Both the position numbers and the translations under genes were made by a program. A DNA stretch of 64,000 bases, taken from positions 682,001 to 746,000 of the forward strand of contig UWYS01000008.1 of NCBI GenBank assembly GCA_900291925.1, written 5' to 3'. The notes under the pieces were generated by a model that was not told the origin of the DNA, did not search any database, and saw nothing but the letters and a program-made list of their open reading frames with translations. Of this stretch, positions 46,143 to 58,223 are shown in pieces. The stretch comes from Thecaphora thlaspeos. Its lineage: Eukaryota > Basidiomycota > Ustilaginomycetes > Urocystidales > Glomosporiaceae. Position 1 is the stretch's first letter, and every line of letters starts with the position of its first letter.

Positions 46143-49100
46143 CTATGCTTTGCTCTGCTCTCATCTTCATCCGACGGGGTTACAAACGCAGCAGGGGCGG
46201 GCGGAGCTTCCGACGTACAGAGTAGTTGTAAAGTCTCTCTTGCTGCGGGCGCACCTCGGCCACGAAGCGGCGCTGCTTCGGAGACCCGCCACGCTTCTCA
46301 GCGAGATGAGGCAGCGCGAGGGCCGTGCGTGTGTTCGTGTGGACTCTGCCTCAGCACGTTGGCCCTCGGGACCGAAAACCCCCCCGATCGGCTCTTGCTT
46401 GCCGTTGCTGCAAGCGGACGCACGCAGATGGAAGTTCCGAAAATATAGAGCGCTACCCTATACATCCTGGTGTCATTCGGCTCTCGTTGGAAGGTGGCGA
46501 GGGCCGGAAAGATCGAGGCTACTTACGTAGGCTACTCACGACTGTACAGAGAGTAGTAGGTCGGCGGCGCCAGTGCGTGATGACTGACCGATGGCCGCCA
46601 CAGGTTCATCGGGTCAATTGGCTTGAAACCTAGGCCAGCTCAACCCCGATGCTTGCCTTTCCGGTGATGCGCAAAGGCCGTCCGGAACGGAAGCCCTGAC
46701 TTGTCTGTCGGGACGTCAGGACGCCGAGGGCCATGGCGCCAGCGTGGACTCAGACAACCACCACGGCCGTTCTTTCGAATGCGGCGATCGAGTAGTTGAA
46801 CTTATCTAGGGTGACATTGGAGCATTGCGCCTAATGGAAAGCTGGAACCGGCATGTAAGCACTGGCACGCAAATACGTATAAGAGGACAATTAGTGATAC
46901 TGTACACTTTGCATTGCCATACCATTGGCCCTTTTGTCGGCCATCCGCAGACAAGAGACAGCGGAAGCCGACAGCCCGGCATGCAAACCAGACGTCGACA
47001 TGTGCGACCGGTCTCCAGGTGCGAGATGCTGGCGCTCGGACGAGGTCGAGCGTTTCTTACATATACCCCATCTTAGGTTATTGAGCGGCTCTACAGAATA
47101 AAGATCGTCGATGGCGACGAGGAGGGTCCAAACGCTCGCTCAAAGAGCAGCCGGATCGGGGGAGCAACAGTGTCGTTGGCTCCGGAAAGAGATTGCTCAG
47201 CCAGCATGAGGTAGGTACGCCAGACCTTCGCGCTAACTAGCTCTTTTGTTCGCTAGTCTTCGAGACGTAGCCCTCAGTCCTATACATTTGATAAGTAGCT
47301 GCTCGCGATCAAGGTGCAAGCCCGCTGGATCGCGTCATGCGAGCATGCGAGCAATCGACGAGGATCGAATCTAAGCAGCACTTAGTCTGCACTTACCATG
47401 GAGTGTCCCTACCCTCACGCCGGACGTCACATTACGGTACCACGGTGTAAAAAGGAGAGCGCATGCAAAAGTGCGCTTCTAGAAGCGGCGCTATCCTTGA
47501 CCCTAAGGAACCACCTTGCCTCATACGTCAGCCCTCGTAGAAATGCCTCGATTCTTGTAGGTGGGGCGCTCCCAGCGGGTCAGTCTTTGTCGATGGGCAA
47601 TGCCAAGGACTCGGCACCGATGCTGTTGTACGATTCAAGTTTGTAGCGCTATCGGGATCAATAATGGAGCAACTCTTGCGAGCGTTGCCTCGATGATTAT
47701 GGAAGGCTAAGGACAGGGGCCGCAGCGAGCTTTGCCTGCAACGTTGTCCCCGCTAGATCGCTACACCCTTTCTGCTGCTGACGGTTTTGCCTGCTGAGGC
47801 TTTGACGTCTTGGCATGTGGCAGAATCTCAGGGCAAGATCTGAGAACGCCGATGGACCTCATGGCAGGCTGGTCTGCTTGTTGCTGTGTGTGTGCAAGCC
47901 AGCTCGTCACCTCGACGACCCCGTTCCCGCTCAACGCGATGCAAGGAGACCACCTGGCGCCCTCACTTTGAACTCGACCACATCTGGTGTGAGCGAAAGT
48001 TTGATCACCTCGAGAAACGTCCTATACCTCGGCAAGCAGGAGGGCTGTGCGATGCATCTCGCAGAAGTGCAGGATAGCGAGAGTCTGTAGCGCAGGAGGC
48101 CGGACGTACGGTAGGAGCACAACAGCTCAACATGCACTTCGTCTGGCAACCTCACCGCCAAGACCTGTCACAAGCCTTGTCGACGGCGCCGCCAGCACCG
48201 AGCAGAGCTCTCATTATGTAAGCACTCGCTCCTACCGACTCTTACATAATCAGCGCGGTGAGCTGATGACGATCAAATTTAGCGAGCCGCAAGGATCGCC
48301 ACGCATCTGAGGGGGATGTATGTATGATACCTCCTGCCTAAGTAAGATACGGCCTCTCAAACCCCGCTGCAACCTTGAACGGTCCGAGCCGGACGAATAG
48401 ATCCCCTCGCTCGCGGCTGCACGCAACAGGCCATATATATTTTGCCGTTGGTTGTTCGCTTCCTCTGACGACTCGAATGAAAAACTGTCTGTAAGCTCCT
48501 AGAATCTTGAGAATCTGCTCCGGGTCGGCCTCCTGGTGGTTTGACCCAGATGTTGAGGGCTGTGTGAAGCCACATGCAACCGCTCCTTATGTAATTCTTA
48601 TTTATCCTACATATCACCCCTTGTTTCGTCCTGCCATGGCAAACGCCCACTGATTTGCTCTCGGAGTCGTTCGTTCGAAGTGCTGTCATGTTGCGACTCA
48701 TAGCTAAATTTGCCTGCCTTACGTACTGTTGTTGCAGTAAGTCACTACAGTACAGCAAGCATTGCAGATGGTTGCAAGGGCCGACCACGCTGAGAGAGTT
48801 TTAATCGTTCGTGCACACCGCTTGGGGCGCAGTTGAGCTCGTCAGCACCCGAGCGGCCCTTAGTTCTCCATCGTGCAAGGACGATTGGCCGACCATGCGC
48901 AAATCTGGCGAAACGAGGATGTTGAGTAACTTACCTGTAGTACCTAGCGGCGTCACAGTGGTCCGTCTCCAACGAAGGGCCTGGACCACACATCAATACA
49001 GATGCCTGACCTCCGAAGACTGTGCCATGACTGCTCTGCTTGCGGTCGGAGGTGAAGCTGCACTCTTCGGCCTCCCGAGCAAGGAGCTGCTTCGCACATC

Positions 49101-52100
49101 AAAAACCCACGACAGGACCCTCAGCCAGGCGAACAACCTTCCCTCTCCTACTGTTCAGCACCTGCCCGCCACTGCATCGTGCTGCTGCTGCGCCCGTACG
49201 TTATGTGTGCACATGTACATGTGCCGTCAAAGGTCTAGGCGCGAGCTTTCTGTTGTAGACTCGCGGCTGAAAGGGGACGGACGGATCCGGGAAGAAAGAG
49301 GTCTAAAGTAGTTACAGTACTGTACAGTCCTACACTTTGACTCCCACCGCTTGTACCTATGTGGTGGAGTGAAGATTCAAAGCATAGCGTAAGTTGGGAC
49401 TGAGCCGCTTCCCTGCCCTCCTCACCGCGGTCTCTCTTGCTCGCTTCTTTACGGACTTTGAGAGCTTCCTGACGGCTCATTTGATCTCTTTGTGGTTGGA
49501 CGGTGAAGACGAGCTTCTCTCCCACCGTCGTAGAGACCGAGGGGCTGGGATGTCCGAGAGTAGCGAGAGTAAGTACAGCCGTTGCTTACAGGTCTCGACC
49601 AGCGTGAGCTAAGTCACTCGAAGACCGACGAGAGCAGCGCGAAAGTTGGTCCACTTGTTCTCACGAGGAGCCGGCCGATCGGACAGGATGATCGTCCAGC
49701 CACAGCAACGACCTGTCCTTGCTTCGCATGGACGATAAGTACATGTGGCTGAAAGTGAGCAAGAGCACCTTGATACCCACTACAGCATCAAACTTGGAGA
49801 TTTGGTCTTCTATACAGTAGCATCTCGGCAATGCATCTTCGGCCTTGGAGATGTGCCAACGTAGGAGCACCTCTTTGCAACATTCATCATCCTTAAGTAC
49901 ATAGCATTCCCGACGGACAAGACGACACAGGTCCAAAACGGAAAGACCAAGTTGGACGGACCGAATCGGAGGATGAAGGGAGTTTTGAGCTGATCAGGAG
50001 TGACTCTGGCGGAGCTTCGTCCTGGCGAGGAAGGGGGGTAGGAGAAGCCGAACGGGGATGATCGTTCGGGCTTTTGGAAAGGCGGGGGTCGGTTCGGGCG
50101 CAGTCCAAGGACCAACCTCCCGCTTCCCCGTTCCGACTCGTGGTCTGCCCACCTTCAACGTCCGGACGGCCCAGACCTCGCCGTGCCTCCCCGTTTCCGC
50201 AAGGGTTGAGTCCAAAGGAGGCTGGGGTGGGATCAGTCTCCGATTCCATCCGCTCCTCTCTTTCGTTGTTCGATGATGGTCCTCCCGTCACCAAGGTGCA
50301 ATGGTAGCGGTGTCGGGATCTATACAGTACCGTTCTCTGACACCGTCCTTTTACCACGCTCTAGCCCAGATTTTGAGCGGGGTTGCTTACATACCGTCGT
50401 GGCTACCTCGCTGCCGGAGATCGGACTGTTTGCTAAGGCGACTTTCTCATGGTTCAAGCTGTCGCACGGACGGGATGCCCTTTCATTCCCCGCTCGACAA
50501 CGATCAGGCAGCCTGCAACACCCTCAGGGAGAGGCAAAAGTAATCACCACGGCTGGATATGTTGCCACATATAGGCCCTGGTCTACTTTCAAACAGCGAC
50601 TGGTCACACTTCTTCTTGCACCGACAGATGTCAAAAGAAAGCTGTACTCGTGGGTGTAATACCGTATACAGCGGGATGTCAATATCGAACATGATATTCG
50701 TTCGTAGGAGGATTGATCGCGTTGAAGTGGCTGTTCGAGCCGGTTCGATACTGTCGCGCCCCAGATCCTGTCACTGCTAGAGCCACATCGGGCCCTTGGT
50801 TGTCGGCCCCCTTTCTTTAGCCGCCGCCGTCGGAAGGCAACATGACGATGTCCCACGCAACGTCCTAGTGGTCGCTTTCCCACCTCGCCCGATCCAGCCA
50901 CATCCCCCGCCATCCTATCCAACGTCGCCAAGCTGTTCTCGTCCAAATCGTCGTTGAAGCATACGAGGCATCGCGGCCGAGATCGATGGTTTCCTGCAAA
51001 TGTACCAACGCTAGGCCGCTACATGGTCCTCCTCCCTCCCCCTCTGCTGCTTTGGTCGCAGCTTCGAATATGATGCCAGATCGAAGACATGCGTGTCCCT
51101 TGTCCAAGTTGGCGCAGACCGTGTCGGCCTATTTCTCGGGTCCTGGGCATCGGTCTTGGGCATCTCGAAGCGGATATGCGATTCACGAATCAGGTACGAG
51201 TACCTCTGAAAGAGAAGGAGGGAGAACGAGCGGGCAGAGGAGCTAGACAACCTTCGACTCGCCTCGAATACGCATGAGGATATACAGCGGCCCAGTTCGA
51301 AGACGTCGCCAGCCGCTGCAGCCGTGGCAGCGACCCACAACCTCGGACCAGAAGAGAAGAAAGGGGGAGGTGCGCTAGCAGTTCCGACTGCGGCAAACAC
51401 TCCTGCCCATCACGTGCATGTGCGGATCGATCCGAAAGACGGCACTGCACTGCGGCTTGTAATAGTCGTCTGTGGTGACGTCGTCGAGGAAGAAGAAGTC
51501 GTTTGAGTGGATTATCTCATCTCCCAGCATCTACTCGACAGCCATCGAGGTGAATTTCGGGAACGCGTCGTGCTTGTATATCTTCTGCTGCTTGTACCGC
51601 TGTTCGGCTTTGTTAGGCGGCATCCCATATGAGCGCTCAGTTGGGGCGGAAGGTGGTCCCGTCGTGATGGCAGCGCTTCGTGTTCTTGCTGTCCATCGAC
51701 GAGGAGACCACTGTACGTTCCGCAGAGGTGCCAGTGAGGACGTGAGGGTTGCTAAAAGCGTTGCCGGGCCAGGACGAGTTCTTCTTTTGTCCCCCGTGCC
51801 TGTCCTGGCCGCTGAGGCTTTCCCTCGTGATGGAGTACGCCGCTATTGTTCGTTCAAGTTACAATTCTGCACGATGTAGTAGGACGGGGGTGGCGAGGGC
51901 AGACAAAGGCAGGGTGAGATTTGACACCGTAAGCGTTCCACAGAATAGAATGTACCGAAGCTGGCGGAGAATAATCTCGTTTGGCAATCGGTGTCACCAG
52001 ACCGAGGCTCCATCGTCGTCTACGTACGCTGCTAACTTTGTTTTTGCCGAAGGCTGTACCGAATAGATGCTGAAACGGGAAGGGCGGTCGTGTGATGGGG

Positions 52101-52704
52101 AAGGGGAGAGCGAGGGGCACCTCTGGATCGCCACATGTAACATTAGCGGTGCGGGAGTCCGTCGGTATACTCGCGGTCGCTTGCACTGCGGCTGCGGCCG
52201 GCGCGTTGAGTCTGGGTGGCGACATTGAAGTCGATCCGAAAGGGGATCGGGGGGCGCAATCTATTCGACACTAGTCTTCCTAGCTTCGGCCACAAGGAGG
52301 CATCGCCGGCAAGGAAAGCGGCAGGCACTCTCATTTCAAGCCCTCAGAGGGTCCAGCACTAAGTCTGCCAGTCGACGCACCGTCAGATGATGGAGACCGA
52401 GGATGCAGGCGTCGGCAGGATCCGTCTTTGCTCATTAGGCATTCCTGCTTGATCACTGGCAGTGTGATGGCGATTGGGGAGTGGACTGAACGGGGCCGAT
52501 GGCGATGCTGTCCGTCAGCCGAAGGGGCGTTGCTACGAGTGACGTCAATCGGGACGACGGCGAGTATCAGGCCCGATGACTAAATGCGCGCCTCCACTCC
52601 GTGCCAGAAACGACGGGGGGAAAAGGTTGGCGGTGGCACAGCTCGACGTTTGGTGCTCTGTTCTTCTTCCTTCATTACCATCCCCACAGATCACTACCCG
52701 CAAG

Positions 52705-53575
52705 ATGGGCATCGACGACCAGACACAGCCTAGTCAGTACCGCCTTTCCCAGCGGCAGCAATGTATGTAGCCCTGTCCTCGATGCCGGCGAGCTAGTGGT
52801 GACAGCAGCAGCAGCAGCAGCAGCAGCCGGCTTACAGACAAGCCCTCTGCTTTCCCTCTTGCCTTGACTCGCCGCCGTAGATGACAGCATGATCCAGGCC
52901 GAGGCTGGTCCCTCTTCCGCCATCGCAGCAGCACACGATCCCGCGTCCGTACAGTCACACCCTTCGGTACGTCCTGCCCGTCCCCTCCCTTCCGCCTTCG
53001 ACCGGCAGCTGAACCCTCGTCTTGTATCTTTCACCTCTCACGTCTCTCCTTCTCTTTCCCCGACGCAGTATCCCTTTGTCTCCTCACTCTGCGACCGCTA
53101 CCCCTCTCAATCCGCCCCACTCTTCCAGACCTATCTCGATCTGAAACACGCCGCGTCTTGGTCCGAGGTCGAAGCGATCGAGCTCCTTCCTCCTTCCCCA
53201 CCGGACCCTACCTCCTCCTCTCCACCACCACGCTCTTCCACACTCTCACCATCCGACCTAATCGACGCGACACTATCAGCCTGGAAGAGCAGCAGTCTCA
53301 CGCAGTCCCTTCCCACCTCCTCCTCCACGGGCGGGTGGGCAGCCGTGCGCGGTCGAAAGAACGGCTCCGGTAATCTACAGACAGTCCTGCCCGTCCACAT
53401 CTCTCAGCAGATCTCACCGGCACTCTTTCAGGGCGTGTTCGACATCCTGCTTCAACAGAACCAGGGCAACAGTGACGATCTCGAAACGCAGAGCATGTTA
53501 CTCGCCATGATGGCGGGAGATTCGTCGTTGGTCTACTATAGCCTTGCAAAGGGTCTGGTCAAGCCCGTCAATTGA
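52705..53575 (+). CDS. SEN15: tRNA-splicing endonuclease subunit Sen15
   Basis: Non-catalytic subunit of the heterotetrameric Sen2-Sen34-Sen15-Sen54 endonuclease that removes tRNA introns. Three exons: 52705-52732, 52881-52966, 53069-53575; 206 residues. Family features: an N-terminal helix block YPFVSSLCDRYP then LFQTYLDLKHAASWSEVEAIEL, a low-complexity Ser/Pro insert (about residues 75-105), AVRGRKNG, and the C-terminal Sen15 fold LLAMMAGDSSLVYYSLAKG ending VKPVN. Donor GTCAGT of exon 1 is unusual but keeps phase through an Asn codon. The second intron (52967-53068) is 102 bases, a multiple of three, and has no stop codon, so its retention would insert 34 residues without breaking the frame. 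It is tail to tail with the chitin deacetylase gene. Confidence 0.87.
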
Positions 53576-54089
53576 TGCCACCTCATAACGACCTTTGCGT
53601 CCCTCGCCTTGTTCCATCTTCCCATCTCCACCATCCTGCGCTCTTCGCTGAGTGTCCTTCACTCGAGCACAGTCATCGACCTCCAGCTCAACCCTGCCCA
53701 GCTTGGTCGCAGCCGGCACGCCGTACTTTCGCCAGGTCTGCACATCGTACGCACGCACGCACGCACGCGCTATATCTGTCTCTCGACACGGTTCAAAGAA
53801 ACAAGGGAATAATAAGATTGTTCGTTGTATACGCTTCTTTCTTTACTGATGGGTCGTCGGATCATGCTCGAGGACAGTGGGACTAAACAGGGACAAGGAA
53901 CAACAGTGAGACAAAATGACAGAAGGTGTTGCAAGCGTGGAACCTCTTTGAGGCCCACCAAACATCCCTGCTGCGGGCCCCTTCCGAGCTGACGAAGAGC
54001 CAAGTAACTCATGGGAGCAGCACAACGAGGGAAGAGGAGGGAAAATGTCCATCAAGAAGCGTCTTGCTGTATCGTCGAACTGAAGCGCG
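53576..54089. other. Convergent 3' region of Sen15 and chitin deacetylase
   Basis: 514 bases between two stop codons; must hold both 3' ends. It includes a short ACGC tetramer run (53750-53768) and no visible gene. Confidence 0.5.
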
Positions 54090-55947
54090 CTACGCCATCA
54101 GCATGACGGCGCCGGCAATGATACCGACCGCGAGCGACGAGGCCCAACTCGCGACACTGCTCAGCTTGACAGTGGCGCCGGCGCCGTTGAAGCTGCGGTA
54201 CGGGTCCTGGGTCGCTGAAGCCGAGGCCGCTTTGCCGTCAATATTGGAGCTGCCGGACGACGTGAGGTTGGCGCCGTTGGGTCCGATGGAACGCGTCGAG
54301 TCGCTGAAGCCGCAGTTGCTGCCCGAGCAGAGGCACTTGCCTGCAATCGGGTCCCAGAAGGGGGTGTCGCAGTTGCTGCTGATCCTCGTGCGAACCGAGC
54401 CGTCGTTGTTCTTCTGCGGCGGGTTGGGCTGCTGCGGCGAGGGCGTCGTCTCGGGGCAGCCGTAGCACGTGTAGAAGGGCGAGTTGTTGAGCGGGTCGCC
54501 GGCCGTGTTGCTGATGCAGTGCTGCATCAGATCCTCGTTGCCTGCCATGCCGTTGCAGATGTGCTCCTTGACGTCGGGCGTCTGGCACTTGAAGGCATCG
54601 AGGGTGTTGAGCTGGCTAGCGGGGACCGGGTTCTGCATCCAGGCGAGCAGCTGCTTGTTGCTGACGACCCAGACGTTCTGCATGTCGGCGCTGGTGGTGG
54701 CCCAGTCGAGGAAGCTGTTGATCATGCTGATCATCTTCCTGATTTGCGCCTGGTCGGCGACGTTGGGGTAGTTGGCGGCGACGTGGATGGGGTGGGTGTA
54801 GAGGCCGAATGGCTGCCTCTTGCCGTTGTAGTGGTCGGTGAAGGTGTTCTTCATCCAGTTTAGGACGTCGTCTTGGTTGGTCGAGTCGAGCCAAGGGTCC
54901 ATCAGGTGAGCGCCAGCCGCGCCCTTGTCGTCAAAGATGGCGTACATTGGAATCTCCCAGAAGCCAGGCAGCTTAGGCTGACCGCCGCAGATGTTGGCAA
55001 CCGACTGGCAGTCGTTAGCCATGCCGTTATCGAGCGTGTAGGGCCAGAAGGCGTCGGTGTTGGGGTCCGTCACGGGGACCGAGGCGGTCGCGCTCGAGTC
55101 GTACGTGAAGCCCGCGCCGGCCAGGTGCTCGAGATTCTCGCGCGTGTAGTTGAGGTAGGGAGCGCGGTAGCCGATGATCGACTTGTACGGAATGCCAGCG
55201 AGCGCGTTGAGCGTGATGAGGTTGCCGTCGATCTCGGCCGGGGGCGCCTGGTCGACGTGGGTCATGGTGTGGTCGGCGACGTCGTTTCCGTTGACATAGA
55301 GCTCGGTGACCATCGAATAGTTTGTGTAGACTGTCTGGACAAAGTACGACATCCTGGGCGTGCAGCCGTTGGGGTTCTTGCGCTGTGCCAGGAACTGGTT
55401 GACGGCGTCGATCGTGTAACTCTGGACGGCATCGTCAGCGGTGAAAACGATAAACTGGGGGACATCCCTGCGGGGAGAGTCGCGGCGAGGGCGACGGGGC
55501 GTTCGAAACGGGCATATATGAGCACGGCAGGGTCAGCATTGCACGCGCGCAGGCAGGCAGGTAGGCAGGCAGATGTTGCCAGCTCACTCGGGGAGCAGAA
55601 GGCCGGCGTTGGCGTGTCGATGTGCGCCTGTGTTTCGAGCTACGAGCGAAACGAGCGACTACTCACTTAGGGTCCAGTCCGCCGGGGGGGTTGGTGTCGG
55701 CGCAGTGGCAATTGGGGAGCTTGCAGGTGTTGGGGTCGCAGCTGTACTTGGCTGCCGATGCGCCACCGGAGCTGGTGACAGCCTGTCCCTCGCCCGTGGC
55801 GGTACCGGCCTGCCTCTTAACGATGTTGGCGTCGCTCCTGCGTACGATGGGCCTACATCCGTGGTCGAGGAGGTTGGCGGATCCGTGTGCCATCGAGAGG
55901 CCGGTGAGGGCGAGGCCCAAGAGGGCGGAGAAGGCGGCGGTGCGCAT
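54090..55947 (-). CDS. Chitin deacetylase (CE4), secreted and likely GPI-anchored
   Basis: Carbohydrate esterase family 4 enzyme that deacetylates chitin to chitosan in the cell wall. Two exons: 55947-55667 and 55467-54090, joined through a Lys codon across a 199-base intron; 552 residues. A signal peptide (MRTAAFSALLGLALTGLSMA) precedes a Cys-rich segment (CDPNTCKLPNCHC). The deacetylase domain starts KDVPQFIVFTADDAV, with metal-binding Asp105/Asp106. The zinc-binding HTMTH motif is at 160-164 and the RAPY motif at 195-198; LYTHPIH near the end of the domain carries the general acid histidine region. After the domain comes a Cys-rich tail (CYGCPE, CLCSGSNCGF), a Ser/Asn-rich stretch and a C-terminal hydrophobic segment (SLAVGIIAGAVMLMA) typical of GPI addition. 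It neighbours the hydrophobin, another cell-surface gene. Substrate assignment to chitin is from family similarity. Confidence 0.9.
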
Positions 55948-57627
55948 GGCGGGCGGTGGCGGTCTATAGTATCGTCCTTGTCGTGTGTCGTGTGAGAGAG
56001 AGGGGACGGAGGCGCTTTCAGTCTGTGTCTAGGTGGTGGTGGCGAGGAAGGTGAAGGGAAGCAGGGGAGACGGAGGGCCAGGAGGAGTGGAAAGATTTGC
56101 AGTGCACGCGATGTGCGGGGAGGGGAGGTGGATGGTGCTGGCAAGTGGCGGAGTCGGTAGTGGTGGCGAAAGGGCGGTCCGAGTGGCGGAAAGGAAAGGG
56201 GGCGAGAGGTGGGGAGGCGGGGAGGCGGCCCAGGAGGTCTCGATTCTAAAAGGCAGAGGCGCAGGAAGGGCCGCGTTCCAGCGGGCAGGAGCCAGGCGGA
56301 TCGGGCCGCGCTGCTGGGCGTTTGCTTTTTGGTTTGTCGAGGCCAGGGCTGGCGGGCCAAGGACGACGCAACTCCGAGGAGGCGCCATGACCCTCGCTGC
56401 TTCCCTCAAACTCTCGTTGCGGCGCCGGACTTCCGCTTAAGCACCACCGCCCTATGGCACACCACAGGCAAGCTTCTGCGCTACGACGAAGGCCCGGGAA
56501 CGTCTATGCAGTACACACAGCTAATTCAACACCTTCTCAATAGATTTATGTGTCGATTCCCGATTCACGTCGACTTTCTCCCCGGTCTTCCGTCTTGAGG
56601 CGACGCTTGTAGGCAACCGGCCGACAAGGTGGGCGCGCCGATCTGCAGATGGCGGCGCACTGACGTGCCCGTGCCAGAGCGTGCAGCCAGCGGCATGTCT
56701 GCGTGGTAGCGGGCCAAGATCGGGCAGGGCTATCGTCAACCCGATCTCTCCAACTCAAGACGCCGGACTATGCAACGTAGCGTCTAAGTACTGCCACATG
56801 TAAAGACGAGGGACGAGGTAAGTCTTAATCTCGGATCCGCGCTCCGATGATCCTCTTTCATCCAGCAGGAAGGCTTGTCGAGGCCCGAGCCCGCTGGGTT
56901 AGCGGAAAGTGCCGGCCGGCTTGAAAAACACACGCGTCGTCAACGTTGCCGCAATGCCCAGAGGGGCGGAATGAGCCTGGCTGAGTATCGTCCGCGACTG
57001 CGCAGCGTGGTAAACTAGCTGTGACTAGCTCCTCGACCAAAATACCTACAGAAAGCAGAGTATGTGCTCGCTACAAAGTAAAGTGCACTTGATGTTGTCG
57101 ATCAAGTGCTGTACTTGTCATGAACGAAGGAGTCTGCCGGCGGGCGCTGAGCTCCAATTTAAAGATACAAAAAATCTAAAGATACAAAACAGGTTCGCAA
57201 AGGCTTCAAAGTAACCACTAACCTCCAATGATTGAGCAAGTCAAAATTGACTATGCGAGACCGATAAAAGGTCAGTATTAATCTAGCTCTTTGCTCAAGA
57301 TCGCTGCACATGCTCAGGCCATCAAGTTGTTTGTGGGGGTTTGGGGGATGTAGGTTTGGGGGAATGATGATGGGGAAAATGTATATGGGGGAATACAAAT
57401 GAGGATGCGATGCGGGGAATGGGGGATTAGGGGAAGGGGGAAGGGGGAAGGGGGAAGGGGGAAGGGGGAAGGGGGAAGGGGGAAGGGGTTCTAAAAAAGG
57501 GTCACTTCACACTCAATGCCCTTCGCCTTTCGGCGTTGGGATCCAAGAGCCATGAGGCAAACCCCCAAATAGCAAATTGTCCTATGCCGATCGAGAGAAG
57601 AGGAATGCTGTTTGAAGGCAGACCGCT
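55948..57627. other. Spacer with AT-rich patch and G-rich arrays
   Basis: Promoter of the chitin deacetylase at the low end and the hydrophobin 3' flank at the high end. From about 57150 to 57300 the DNA is markedly AT-richer than its surroundings, with a direct repeat of AAAGATACAAAA (57161-57172 and 57178-57189). From 57344 it becomes strongly G-rich on the plus strand and ends in the GGGGGAA array. No coding gene is supported. Confidence 0.55.
57436..57484 (+). repeat. GGGGGAA heptamer array, G-quadruplex-prone
   Basis: Seven perfect copies of GGGGGAA followed by a four-G half-copy, within a longer G-rich stretch from about 57344, in the 3' flank of the hydrophobin gene. Confidence 0.93.
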
Positions 57628-58064
57628 TTAGATGACGGGGACGGCAGTGCACGAGGTCTGGATGAGGCCGTTGTTGGCCGAGCCCTCGCAGCAGACCGGG
57701 GTGTTCTTGCACTGGTCCTGGATGGTGACACCGATCAGGAGGGGGATCGAGTCGCAGTTGAGGCCGATGGCACCGGTGAGGAGCTCATTGAAAGCAAGGC
57801 CAAGGCCGGCAAGGGCATCCTCAGCCTCCTTGCCCTGGGTCTGTTGGATGGAAAGAAGCAAGCGAGCAGGAAGTGATCAGCAAGTGGAGAATATAATGAT
57901 AGGAGCCGGAAGCCGAGAAGGCGGAAGATGAGGTGGCTACTCACGACCTGGGAGCAGCACTGGAGCTGGCCAGTGGCGCACTGTCCGGGGTTGGAGCCAG
58001 TGGGGTGGGCAGCGACGAAGCCAGCGACGGCGGCGAGGGTAAGGAAGATGGTGGAGAACTGCAT
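57628..58064 (-). CDS. Class I hydrophobin
   Basis: Small secreted amphipathic protein of 110 residues that coats hyphae and spores. Two exons: 58064-57945 and 57840-57628, with GTGAGT donor and CAACAG acceptor, phase 0. The signal peptide is MQFSTIFLTLAAVAGFVAA. Eight cysteines lie at 29, 36, 37, 69, 84, 90, 91 and 104, giving C-X6-CC-X31-C-X14-C-X5-CC-X12-C, which fits the class I spacing. The long hydrophobic loop (ALAGLGLAFNELLTGAIGL) lies between the second and third cysteine groups. The gene is preceded on the minus strand by a CT-rich leader and a TATAAG box, consistent with strong regulated expression. It sits about 1.7 kb upstream of the chitin deacetylase in the same orientation. 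Confidence 0.95.
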
Positions 58065-58217
58065 TTTTGCTAGAGTGGGTTGGGGATTTGGAGTTGGAAG
58101 GCGAAGGCCGTAGAGAGTGTGAAGAGAGAGAGAGAGAAGAAGAGTGGAGTGGAGTGAGAGAGAGAAAAGTGGATGAGTGATGAGGAAAGTGGCTAGAGCG
58201 TCGCCCAAGTCCAGCCT

Positions 58218-58223
58218 CTTATA
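58218..58223 (-). promoter_or_regulatory. TATA-like box of hydrophobin gene
   Basis: TATAAG on the minus strand, about 155 bases before the hydrophobin start codon, followed by a strongly pyrimidine-rich stretch (58110-58165) that is a plausible start-site region. Confidence 0.55.

Larger units (their letters stand above)
43797..52704. other. Gene-poor block of 8.9 kb
   Basis: Starts with the kinase promoter, purine-rich with GAGGAGGG copies at about 44662-44700 on the plus strand. After that no coding gene, RNA gene or mobile element is supportable on either strand; the longest frames (about 140-200 codons) have no recognisable features. It holds the GGGTC array at 45992-46050, a GCTTGCTTA repeat at about 46113-46142, and TACAGTA/TACTGTA heptamers at 46898, 48746, 49313, 49318, 49813 and 50323. 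The last few hundred bases are the Sen15 promoter. Confidence 0.55.

Noticed and set aside
57159..57398. 79-residue minus-strand frame in the AT-rich patch as a transposon protein
   Set aside because: No recognisable domain and mostly low-complexity; kept only as a compositional anomaly.
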